DNA from: Candidatus Didemnitutus sp. | GTDB lineage: Bacteria; Verrucomicrobiota; Verrucomicrobiia; Opitutales; Opitutaceae | DNA length: 64,000 nucleotides | NCBI GenBank assembly: GCA_023701285.1 | Contig: JAMPXH010000006.1 | Coordinates: 1 to 64,000 of the forward strand | Direction of reading: 5' to 3' | Part shown: positions 57,043 to 64,000 of the stretch, in pieces | Position numbering within the stretch: the stretch's first letter is position 1 | Layout: every line of letters begins with the position of its first letter | The notes under the pieces: generated by a model | The model's input: the letters and a program-made list of their open reading frames with translations, nothing else | Told to the model about the DNA's origin: nothing | Database searches by the model: none | Program-made: the position numbers and the translations under genes

Positions 57043-57540
57043 TCATTTCCTTCCGAAACGAACGGGAATCGGTCCGAACCAAAGCCACGTCTTCTTGTCA
57101 GGGAAACGCTTCCTAAGAAAAGACTGGAAGGCCGCCCAGTCTTTCGCGGGGAAGCAGACAGGAACAATCTGATATGACTGCATGCCCTCAAGCTTGAGCA
57201 GAAAGGTGCCAAATCGACCGCCCCAAGTGCTGTAGGCTTCAAGCTGCCGCCACGAATAGTATCCTGACTTCGGGAAATTCACGCGGAGAGATATCTTTTC
57301 GTCATCCCAAGAAATCTCCCTCGGCGTGAACATGACGCAGATACCGATGCCGAGAAAGGCACCACCGAAGGCAGCCATGCTGGCAATCTCAGACCAATCA
57401 ACTGGCAGACCCCGAAAATACGGCATGACGCCGGACACGAGAACGATGAGGCTGAAGAACCAGCCCGCAGACTTTAAGAATCCGATAAGATAATTGGGCT
57501 TCAGTTTCATTCTTTCAGCCAACGTCCGGTGCTGAGCCAT
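57043..57540 (-). CDS. Hypothetical membrane protein
   Basis: MAQHRTLAERMKLKPNYLIGFLKSAGWFFSLIVLVSGVMPYF...; two TM segments; alternative start at 57510. Confidence 0.5.
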   Translation of the reverse strand: MAQHRTLAERMKLKPNYLIGFLKSAGWFFSLIVLVSGVMPYFRGLPVDWSEIASMAAFGGAFLGIGICVMFTPREISWDDEKISLRVNFPKSGYYSWRQLEAYSTWGGRFGTFLLKLEGMQSYQIVPVCFPAKDWAAFQSFLRKRFPDKKTWLWFGPIPVRFGRK

Positions 57541-57562
57541 GTCGCTGGGTGGCAATTCGAAT

Positions 57563-58003
57563 TCATTTTGCGAGGTCCTCGGCGGCAACGAGCGCAAGTG
57601 CGTGCGCACCGACCGGAACGATCGCGACGCCATGCTTGACCAACGCCTTTCGAAACGCCGCTTGCGCCTCCTCCCCTGTGACAGGCCCAAGATTCAACGT
57701 AATCTCCTTCTTCACGACGCGAGCACTCACCATCACTTCCTTTTGGATAAGCGTAGCAAAAGTCTGACCGCAAAGTCCGAGTGACACTTCGTCGATCTTC
57801 AACTCTCGCTTCTCACGAAGCCACTCGTCTGAAACCTCCGCAGGAGCAAACACGATGCCTCTGGCATCAAGGGCTTGCTGACGCAGTTTTCGGCGACTGG
57901 CGACTTCTTCCTGGATACGCTTCAGCGCAGCATCGTCATCTGACGCCTGAACTACGGGAAGGCAGAGGACTACCGTCGCGAGGAATACAAACAGCCTGAT
58001 CAT
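57563..58003 (-). CDS. Hypothetical secreted protein
   Basis: Signal peptide MIRLFVFLATVVLCLPVVQA; 'VMVSARVVKKEITLNLGPVTGEEAQAAFRKALVKHGVAIVPVGAHALALV', vaguely secretin-N-like. Confidence 0.55.
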   Translation of the reverse strand: MIRLFVFLATVVLCLPVVQASDDDAALKRIQEEVASRRKLRQQALDARGIVFAPAEVSDEWLREKRELKIDEVSLGLCGQTFATLIQKEVMVSARVVKKEITLNLGPVTGEEAQAAFRKALVKHGVAIVPVGAHALALVAAEDLAK

Positions 58004-58026
58004 ATCACTTTCTGGTTAATGCTATC

Positions 58027-58152
58027 GATGAGGCCCGCGTGGGCGAGGGTGCCGTGAGCCCTTGGGAAGGCCGAAAATGCCAAGCGGAGCTGGGCCATGC
58101 GAATCAGGGTCATTTCCTGCGCGCTGTATCTGACGGTTGGGCCGGCTCTTTC
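58027..58152. repeat. Direct repeat copy A (about 125 bp, imperfect)
   Basis: 'cccgcgtgggcgagggtgccgtgagccc...aagcggagctgggccatgcgaatcagggtcatttcctgcgcgctgtatctgacggttgggccggctctt' closely matches 58898-59024. Confidence 0.8.
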
Positions 58153-58478
58153 GATTTTTCCTTCAACTCGCGCATGAGTTCTTCCGTGGAATGATTCTCT
58201 TGCCACTCGATGTGCCCGCTGGTGGTCACGCTCGTCGTGACTTCGCGCGGAGACAAAGCGAACACCAATGCGAACATCGCAAATGGGAATAGCACGGCGC
58301 CGTATCCCAGAAGCAGGCTCTTCCTCGACAAGACCGGCACACAGAGAAAGCACGCGAACGAGCTCACCAGGAACGCAACTCCGCTGATCGTCTCGACTCG
58401 GGAGCCATGCGCAATGAGCAAGGCCAACGCCGAGGCAGCCGAGACGATAAATGGCGCAGCGAGCAGGAGCTTCTTCAT
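58110..58478 (-). CDS. Hypothetical membrane protein
   Basis: MKKLLLAAPFIVSAASALALLIAHGSRVETISGVAFLVSSFACFLCVPVL; ends ...AQPSDTARRK. Confidence 0.5.
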   Translation of the reverse strand: MKKLLLAAPFIVSAASALALLIAHGSRVETISGVAFLVSSFACFLCVPVLSRKSLLLGYGAVLFPFAMFALVFALSPREVTTSVTTSGHIEWQENHSTEELMRELKEKSKEPAQPSDTARRK

Positions 58479-58559
58479 CTTTCTTCCACCCATCGCTTGA
58501 GTTCAGCCACGAGGGCCGAAGGCTCAAGTTGCCCTGAGGTGTTGGTTCGCCCTTCTTCC
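58479..58559 (-). repeat. Cassette-like intergenic module (degenerate attC-like) copy 2
   Basis: minus strand ...CAACTTGAGCCTTCGGCCCTCGTGGCTGAACTCAAGCGATGGGTGGAAGAAAGATG, closely matches module at 59303-59368. Confidence 0.45.
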
Positions 58560-58853
58560 TCAAGGGCATTCATCGCGAGTCTCTGCATACGGATTCACCT
58601 TGATGACGAGGCCATCCACTACGGCGCCGTCTTTCAGCTCAACGACGGTCACTCTCCGCTTCCCACCGCGGAAAGCTAGGAAAACCGTCCCTGACTTCTT
58701 CGTTAGGGCTTCCGCCCACGAAAGGGCAACGGACTCTTCACCCTCTTCGCGCAACTCGCCGTCGAGCACATGGAAACGGTCTCGAAGGACCCCCGGAACA
58801 CATGCCGATGGGTGAAACGAATCATATCCGGTTTCCGCAACCGACCTCGTCAT
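58560..58853 (-). CDS. Hypothetical protein
   Basis: ORF MTRSVAETGYDSF...YAETRDECP in same-strand small-gene array. Confidence 0.4.
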   Translation of the reverse strand: MTRSVAETGYDSFHPSACVPGVLRDRFHVLDGELREEGEESVALSWAEALTKKSGTVFLAFRGGKRRVTVVELKDGAVVDGLVIKVNPYAETRDECP

Positions 58854-58897
58854 GAGTGAGCATTAGTCGCGAAACTTCATTTCCGTCGATCATCACC

Positions 58898-59024
58898 GAT
58901 GAGACACGCGCGGGCGAGCGTGCAGTGAGCCCTTCTGAAAAGCTGGAGATGCTAAGCGGAGCCGGACCATGCGAATCAGGGTCATTTCCTGCACGTTGTA
59001 TCTGACGGCTGGACCGGCTCTTCT
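58898..59024. repeat. Direct repeat copy B (about 125 bp, imperfect)
   Basis: 'gacacgcgcgggcgagcgtgcagtgagccc...aagcggagccggaccatgcgaatcagggtcatttcctgcacgttgtatctgacggctggaccggctctt' matches copy A. Confidence 0.8.
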
Positions 59025-59302
59025 TCTGCGCGCGTGATGCGAAATTCACCTTCGAGATTATCGACTATGACCACCGAGCCGGGACGAACCCCAAGCTTCT
59101 CCGCCAACCAAGGCAATATCTCGACCTTCAAGTAACCGTCTTCGATACGACCGATCCTGCCGGCAAAAGACGCTAAGTCACGGCCACCGGAATCGAGCGG
59201 GATTTGGAGAAGCATCTTTCCGTCCACGCTTTCCAAAGGCCCACGAACCGAAATCTTCCGGGCCGGAAATATCCCACGTATGATCTCGAGAAACGATTCC
59301 AT
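58982..59302 (-). CDS. Hypothetical protein
   Basis: MESFLEIIRGIFPARKISVRGPLESVDGKMLLQIPL...; ends VQPSDTTCRK, like the 58110 product tail. Confidence 0.5.
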   Translation of the reverse strand: MESFLEIIRGIFPARKISVRGPLESVDGKMLLQIPLDSGGRDLASFAGRIGRIEDGYLKVEILPWLAEKLGVRPGSVVIVDNLEGEFRITRAEEEPVQPSDTTCRK

Positions 59303-59368
59303 CTTCTTCCCCCGATCGTTTGAACTCAGACACGAGGGCCAAAGGCCCGAGTTGTCTGTGGCGATTTG
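59303..59368 (-). repeat. Cassette-like intergenic module (attC-like) copy 1
   Basis: minus strand (gene stop)GCCTAACAAATCGCCACAGACAACTCGGGCCTTTGGCCCTCGTGTCTGAGTTCAAACGATCGGGGGAAGAAG-ATG: R''-like RYYYAAC box plus imperfect hairpin. Confidence 0.45.
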
Positions 59369-59950
59369 TTAGGCTTTTTCTTCATGAGCTTCAATTTTCT
59401 CGGCGATCACAAAATGATCATCCAGAAACACGGCTTGGACCGCAGTCTTATTCTTGATTTCGTGTTTAACTAGCGAGGTCTTGAGGATCGTGCCGACGGC
59501 TTCTTGATAGGCGCTCATCACGCAATACGGACCTTGAGCTAACATGCCAAATCCTCCTCGAACCAAAGAAACGAGACCGTCTCGTGTGTGGTGGTTCGCG
59601 TATCGAGAGAATGGTCTCCAATCAGAGCAAATCTTTTGATGCGCTTCGTAAAGACGGGCAACTACCACTTCCGCCACCGATGGTGCGGATGAGAAGGCGA
59701 GATACCCGAGATCATCGATGTAGTCGAACAACACTGGATGCTCTGCTGCCAATGATAGACCGCCAAATGAGTCCGGCGATATCTTCACTTCCTTTACGCC
59801 AGCGCATGTAATGACGAAATGTCTCCTTCTGTCTTCTTTCGGGTCGTCGCAGCCAATTCGAATTTCGAAACTTCCCTTTCGTGAACTCACGTCTGTAATC
59901 TGCGCTTCTAAATCTTCGTAGATGAAGGCAGATAGCGCAGCGAAATTCAT
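59369..59950 (-). CDS. Hypothetical protein
   Basis: 193-aa ORF MNFAALSAFIYEDLEAQITDVSSRKGSFEIRIGCDDPKEDRRRHFVITCAGVKEVKISPDSFGG... Confidence 0.55.
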   Translation of the reverse strand: MNFAALSAFIYEDLEAQITDVSSRKGSFEIRIGCDDPKEDRRRHFVITCAGVKEVKISPDSFGGLSLAAEHPVLFDYIDDLGYLAFSSAPSVAEVVVARLYEAHQKICSDWRPFSRYANHHTRDGLVSLVRGGFGMLAQGPYCVMSAYQEAVGTILKTSLVKHEIKNKTAVQAVFLDDHFVIAEKIEAHEEKA

Positions 59951-60092
59951 ATTGCCTAAAAACTCAGATTAGCCACGCCCGCCGAGCGGGCGAGCCGACT
60001 CTTTTGAATGACTGGGCCATGTTGAACGGAGATGAAATCGGCGATTGAAGTGAGAGCAAGGGCGTTGCGGCTGTGGCGCCTAGATCGGCTCT

Positions 60093-60332
60093 TTACTCAC
60101 GACCAGCATCGAACGTCAGAACTCTTGCGAGCCGACCGGCGAAGATGACGGTGACGAGACCGAGCAGTAGGCCTGCGATGGCATACATCCTGATATCCCC
60201 GACAATCTGCTGCTGCGCGAGTCCCATGCTTCGATTCATGGCCGCGACTTTCTGCGCCTGGACCAAGGCGAGCGAATTGTGGGCAACTAGGTAGAGGCCG
60301 ACGAGCCTGACAATAAGTGTAGGAGTCTTCAT
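60093..60332 (-). CDS. Hypothetical small membrane protein
   Basis: MKTPTLIVRLVGLYLVAHNSLALVQAQKVAAMNRSMGLAQQQIVGDIRMYAIAGLLLGLVTVIFAGRL; preceded by GATCGGCGGAAGAAAG like the other array genes. Confidence 0.5.
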   Translation of the reverse strand: MKTPTLIVRLVGLYLVAHNSLALVQAQKVAAMNRSMGLAQQQIVGDIRMYAIAGLLLGLVTVIFAGRLARVLTFDAGRE

Positions 60333-60651
60333 CTTTCTTCCGCCGATCAGTGTTATTCAGTAACAGGAAGAAACCACAGAAGTCGCGGGCCCGCACGCGG
60401 TGGTTTCGCTTCAAGTATCTGTCCGCCACGGGGAGCGTTGTAAAGTGTGGCTTTAGACGGGCGCGGCGGCGGCGCTCGTCGGGGCGATGCATGTTGGCGC
60501 GAGGCGCTGGCCCGGCGGTGCACGCGAAGGGCGGCGGCGGCGCCAAGGTGGCGCGCGGCGGGCGCGCGGAAATGGGATGACGGTCGGATGGCGGTCGGGA
60601 CGACCGCCGCTACCTGGGATGGCGAAGCGCCGGCAAGGCGGGCGCGGCGGC

Positions 60652-61530
60652 TTATTGCTGCAGGAGGCGGAGGACGCTCTGGGGCGTCTGGTTGGCCTGC
60701 GCGAGCATGGCGGTGCCGGATTGCACGAGGATGTTATACTTCGCGTATTGGGTCGATTCTTCGGCGACGTCGACGTCGCGGATGCGGGAGATGGCGGCGC
60801 CGAGATTCTCGTATTCGACCTGCAGGGTCTTGGCGGCGAGTTCGAGGCGGGATTGGGAGGCGCCGAGGCTGGCGCGCTCGGTGGCGATGTCCTGGATGGC
60901 GGCGGTGATGTTGCCGATGGCGTCGGCGTCGGTGACGCTGAGGGAATAGACGCCGGTGCCGTCCTGGTTGATGATGTCGAGCATCGCGCCGTCGCGGAGG
61001 TTGGACTCGGGGATGGTCATGTCCTGCCCGACGGCCTGGCCGATGGTGACGGTGAGGCCGGCGGCGTTGGCGCCGAAGAGGGTGATGCCGTTGAAGGCGC
61101 CGAGCGGGGTGTCGATGTCGGCGGTGCCGCCGATCTCGGTCGCGGTGCCGCCGATGGTGGCGCGGAGCTGGTCCTGGAGCGCGGTGAATTCCTCCTGGTA
61201 GAGGGCGACGTCGGAGGCGTTCTTGGTGACGTCCTTCGCGAGGATGGCGAGTTCGCTCATGCGCGAGAGGATGTTGGTCATGCCGGACATGAAGCCGTCG
61301 GCGGTCTGGACGAAGGAGATGGCGTTCTGGACGTTCGTCGTGGCGGCCTTCACGCGGCGGTTCTGCGCGTCGAGCTTCTCGGAGACGGCGAGGCCGGCGG
61401 CATCGTCGGAGGGGTTGACGATCTTGCTGCCGGAGGAGAGGCGGGTGAGGGAGCGCCCGAGCATCTCCTGGCTGTGGTTGAGATTGCGGGCGGCGGTGAT
61501 GGCCTGGGTGTTGGTATTGATGACGCTCAT
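60652..61530 (-). CDS. Flagellin
   Basis: MSVINTNTQAITAARNLNHSQEMLGRSLTRLSSGSKIVNPSDDAAGLAVSEKL...; C-term AQANQTPQSVLRLLQQ. Confidence 0.96.
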   Translation of the reverse strand: MSVINTNTQAITAARNLNHSQEMLGRSLTRLSSGSKIVNPSDDAAGLAVSEKLDAQNRRVKAATTNVQNAISFVQTADGFMSGMTNILSRMSELAILAKDVTKNASDVALYQEEFTALQDQLRATIGGTATEIGGTADIDTPLGAFNGITLFGANAAGLTVTIGQAVGQDMTIPESNLRDGAMLDIINQDGTGVYSLSVTDADAIGNITAAIQDIATERASLGASQSRLELAAKTLQVEYENLGAAISRIRDVDVAEESTQYAKYNILVQSGTAMLAQANQTPQSVLRLLQQ

Positions 61531-61607
61531 GGTGCGGGGTGCGCGGCGCGCGTTGAGAGGGTGGGTTTAAAGGGTGAGGAGTTGGGGCAAACGGAGGCGG
61601 CGGAGAA

Positions 61608-61910
61608 TCAGGCGGCGGGATGCGCGGCGCTGCGGGGAGCGACGCTTCCCGGGGCGGGGCGCGCGGGTGCGGAGTCGGGGGCGCGGGCGATCTTGGGCAG
61701 GGAGGGGAAGCCTTGGGCACCGGCGGGCTTGAGGGCGGCGGCCTGGTTCGTGGCGGCGATGGCGGTCTGCACTTCCTTGCGGAAGATGGGGACCTCGCGC
61801 GGGGCGATGATGCCGATCTTCACGACGTCGCCATCGATCCGGTTGATGCGGATCTCGATGCCGTCGCCGATGAGGATCGATTCGTTGGTTCTGCGGGAAA
61901 GGACGAGCAT
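61608..61910 (-). CDS. csrA: Carbon storage regulator CsrA with Ala/Pro-rich C-terminal extension
   Basis: [47 protein letters not shown]. Confidence 0.95.
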   Translation of the reverse strand: MLVLSRRTNESILIGDGIEIRINRIDGDVVKIGIIAPREVPIFRKEVQTAIAATNQAAALKPAGAQGFPSLPKIARAPDSAPARPAPGSVAPRSAAHPAA

Positions 61911-62024
61911 GCGGAGGGGCGCTTCGCGCCGGTTGAGGTTCTGAGTTTAAGTCGAAGGGACCGGAGGCGGTGGGCGGAAGGTGCGGGCTTCAACTTTTTC
62001 GTCTGCGACACGCGCGGGGCGCGT

Positions 62025-62489
62025 TCAGGCGGTGGCGGCCGCGACGGCGGGCGCTTCCACGAGCGGGTGGTGCGCGCTGTAGCGGGAGTAGTTGGAGATG
62101 ACGAGCTGGCGGCCGGTGCGGGTGCGGCGGTTGACGAGGATGGGGCCGATGAGGTTGACCTTGGCGTCGAGGGGAGATTGCTGCTCGAGGGTGACGATGT
62201 TGAGCACCATGGCGTCGCCGGGAGCGGTGAGGCCGAGGCCGTCGGCATCGTCGTCGAAGATCTCGGGCTCGTAGCCGGGGATGACACCGCCGGGCTCGAG
62301 GACGATGAAGTGGACGGTGTCGGTGGAGCTGGAGAGCTTCATCCAGAGGAACGGCAGGTGATCGGGCAGCGAGAGGAGCTCCGCGCGGGTGTAGTCGCGG
62401 AAACCGATGAGGCCGGCGGGGAGCGTGAAGCCGTTGTCGAGGGGCTCGGTGCCGGGGGCGAGGGGCAGGGTGTCGGTGAGAACTTTCAT
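62025..62489 (-). CDS. fliW: Flagellar assembly factor FliW
   Basis: 'FTLPAGLIGFRDYTRAELLSLPDHLPFLWMKLSSSTDTVHFIVLEPGGVIPGYEPEIFDDDADGLGL'. Confidence 0.92.
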   Translation of the reverse strand: MKVLTDTLPLAPGTEPLDNGFTLPAGLIGFRDYTRAELLSLPDHLPFLWMKLSSSTDTVHFIVLEPGGVIPGYEPEIFDDDADGLGLTAPGDAMVLNIVTLEQQSPLDAKVNLIGPILVNRRTRTGRQLVISNYSRYSAHHPLVEAPAVAAATA

Positions 62490-62519
62490 GGCGGAGGGGA
62501 AGCGGGAGGTGAGGCGGGG

Positions 62520-63416
62520 TTACTTGAGGTAATCGAGGAGCGAGAGGCGCATGATGTTGGCGGAGGACTGGAGCGCGGCCTGGTAGGCGACTTGGGACTG
62601 GTTGAGGCGCACGATGGTGGTGGCGAGGTCGTCGTCGGTGTCGGCGGAGACGAGTTGCTCGAGGTTGTCGGCGCGGTCCTTCTGGAGGTCCTGGTTGACC
62701 TCAATGCGCATCTGCACGGCGCCTTGCTCGGCGAGGGCGTCGACGAAGACGTCCTCGGTGGCGATGAGTTGCTCGCGCGTGGCGGTGATGGCGGCGCCGT
62801 CGCCGGCGCGGAGGGCGTCGCGCAGGGCGGCGAGCTGGTTGACGAAGTCGCCGATGCTCTGGTTCGTGGCGCCGGTGGTGCCGGGCGTGACGGCGGCGGA
62901 CTCGGAGAGCGGGATGGAGGCTTGGTCGGCGTTGCCGGCGTAGGTGGCGCCGGTGATGCGTCCGTCGGCGTCGCGCGCGAGCGTGAACGGCGGGGCGTCG
63001 ACGGCGGTGCCCGCGAAAAGATAATCGTTACGGAAGCGGGTATTGCCGAGCTGCGCGGCTTGCTCGAGGAGCTGGTCGAGCTCGGCGGCGTAGGCGTCGC
63101 GCGCATCGTCGCTGGTGGCGCCGGCGGCAAGGGTGCCGATCTCGGTGGCGCGATCGGAGAGGGCCTTGAGTTGCTGGAGTCCGGAGAAGGAAGCCTGGCT
63201 GATCTCGAGGGCGCGATCGGCGTTGCGGGCAAACTGCGTGAGGCCGCGGCGCTCGCTCTCGAGGTTGATGACGCGGCCGACGGCAGCGGCATCGTCGGAA
63301 GGATTGGTGATGCGCTGGCCGGTGGAGACGCGCGTCTGGAGCTTGGCCTGCTGGGCGCCGAGCTGCTGAATCTGCCGGACGACGTTGTCGGAGACGGTGC
63401 TGGAGGCGATGCGCAT
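62520..63416 (-). CDS. flgL: Flagellar hook-associated protein FlgL
   Basis: MRIASSTVSDNVVRQIQQLGAQQAKLQTRVSTGQRITNPSDDAAAVGRVINLESERRGLTQFARNADRAL; flagellin-like N-term. Confidence 0.92.
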   Translation of the reverse strand: MRIASSTVSDNVVRQIQQLGAQQAKLQTRVSTGQRITNPSDDAAAVGRVINLESERRGLTQFARNADRALEISQASFSGLQQLKALSDRATEIGTLAAGATSDDARDAYAAELDQLLEQAAQLGNTRFRNDYLFAGTAVDAPPFTLARDADGRITGATYAGNADQASIPLSESAAVTPGTTGATNQSIGDFVNQLAALRDALRAGDGAAITATREQLIATEDVFVDALAEQGAVQMRIEVNQDLQKDRADNLEQLVSADTDDDLATTIVRLNQSQVAYQAALQSSANIMRLSLLDYLK

Positions 63417-63459
63417 GCGAGGGGCGAAGGGTAAAAGGCGGAGGGCGAAGGGCGGGGCG

Positions 63460-64000
63460 TCAGCGGCCGAGGCGGTTGACGACGGTGTCGAGCAGTTCGT
63501 CGACGACGGAGAAGACGCGGGAGGAGGCTTGGAAGGCGCGTTGGTAACGGACGAGGTCGGCCATTTCCTCGTCGAGCGAGACGCCGCTGACGCTGTCGCG
63601 CTGCGTGCGGACGAGGCGCTCGATGTTGCCCTGATCCTCGGCGCGCGCGCTGGCGCTGGCGAGGGCCTGGCCGAGGTTGCTGACGGCGCGCGCGTAGTGC
63701 TGGCCGAGCGTGCCGTCGATCACGTCGCCGCCCGCGGTGGCGAAGGACTTGGTGGCGAGGCCGGCGACGGCGAGGGCGAGGGAGTTGTCGCCGGCGCTGC
63801 CGGTGCCGGCGCGCAGGCTGAGAGAATCGAGCCCGCTCTCGAGGCGGAGGCTGCCGGCGGTGAGGCTGGTGGCAGCGAAGAAATTGCTGCCGGCGCCGGC
63901 GGGGTTGTAGGCGGCGTTGACGGACGTCGCGAGCTGGCGGGCGAGCAGGTCGAGGTCGGAGCGGAGCGTCTGGATGGCGCCGTCGCGGGCGTTGAGCGCG
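63460..64000 (-). CDS. flgK: Flagellar hook-associated protein FlgK, C-terminal part (partial at right edge)
   Basis: 'DQGNIERLVRTQRDSVSGVSLDEEMADLVRYQRAFQASSRVFSVVDELLDTVVNRLGR' FlgK C-terminus; frame continues beyond the window. Confidence 0.85.
   Translation of the reverse strand, partial: ALNARDGAIQTLRSDLDLLARQLATSVNAAYNPAGAGSNFFAATSLTAGSLRLESGLDSLSLRAGTGSAGDNSLALAVAGLATKSFATAGGDVIDGTLGQHYARAVSNLGQALASASARAEDQGNIERLVRTQRDSVSGVSLDEEMADLVRYQRAFQASSRVFSVVDELLDTVVNRLGR

Overview
High-GC bacterial chromosome segment, most likely Verrucomicrobiota/Opitutaceae-like (TonB receptors with a 'VVELTPFEV'-type N-terminus, PEP-CTERM proteins, FliW/CsrA/flagellin cluster). No rRNA, complete tRNA, CRISPR array, phage or transposase was seen. 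Four blocks: (1) ~1-24 kb, a carbohydrate/amino-sugar-like catabolic locus. It has a single-chain CoA-transferase, thiolase, SSS transporter, BNR/sialidase-fold proteins, SGNH esterase, ROK-like kinase, a NagB-PIG-L fusion, AGE-type epimerase, HpcH/HpaI aldolase, TonB receptor, an esterase-sialidase fusion, FDGLP-domain proteins and an FAD oxidoreductase. A GntR/LacI hybrid regulator is present, and I see four copies of a 17-bp GGTY...RACC operator-like site in its promoters. (2) ~24.6-54 kb, a phosphoester-scavenging locus: TonB receptor, at least seven phosphohydrolase genes (2 EEP, 2 metallophosphoesterases, GDPD, PafA-like, PAP2), G1P dehydrogenase, GlpT-like transporter, NagD-type HAD phosphatase, GlpD and a SorC regulator. 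Six copies of a GAATA-NN-TAT(G/T)C-like site sit at its promoters; this is my lead candidate for an undescribed system. (3) cstA, then ~56.4-60.4 kb, a more AT-rich same-strand array of small hypothetical genes with repeated, attC-like intergenic modules. (4) ~60.6-64 kb, a flagellar cluster (flgK-flgL-fliW-csrA-flagellin). All functional assignments are from reading the translations; no searches were run.
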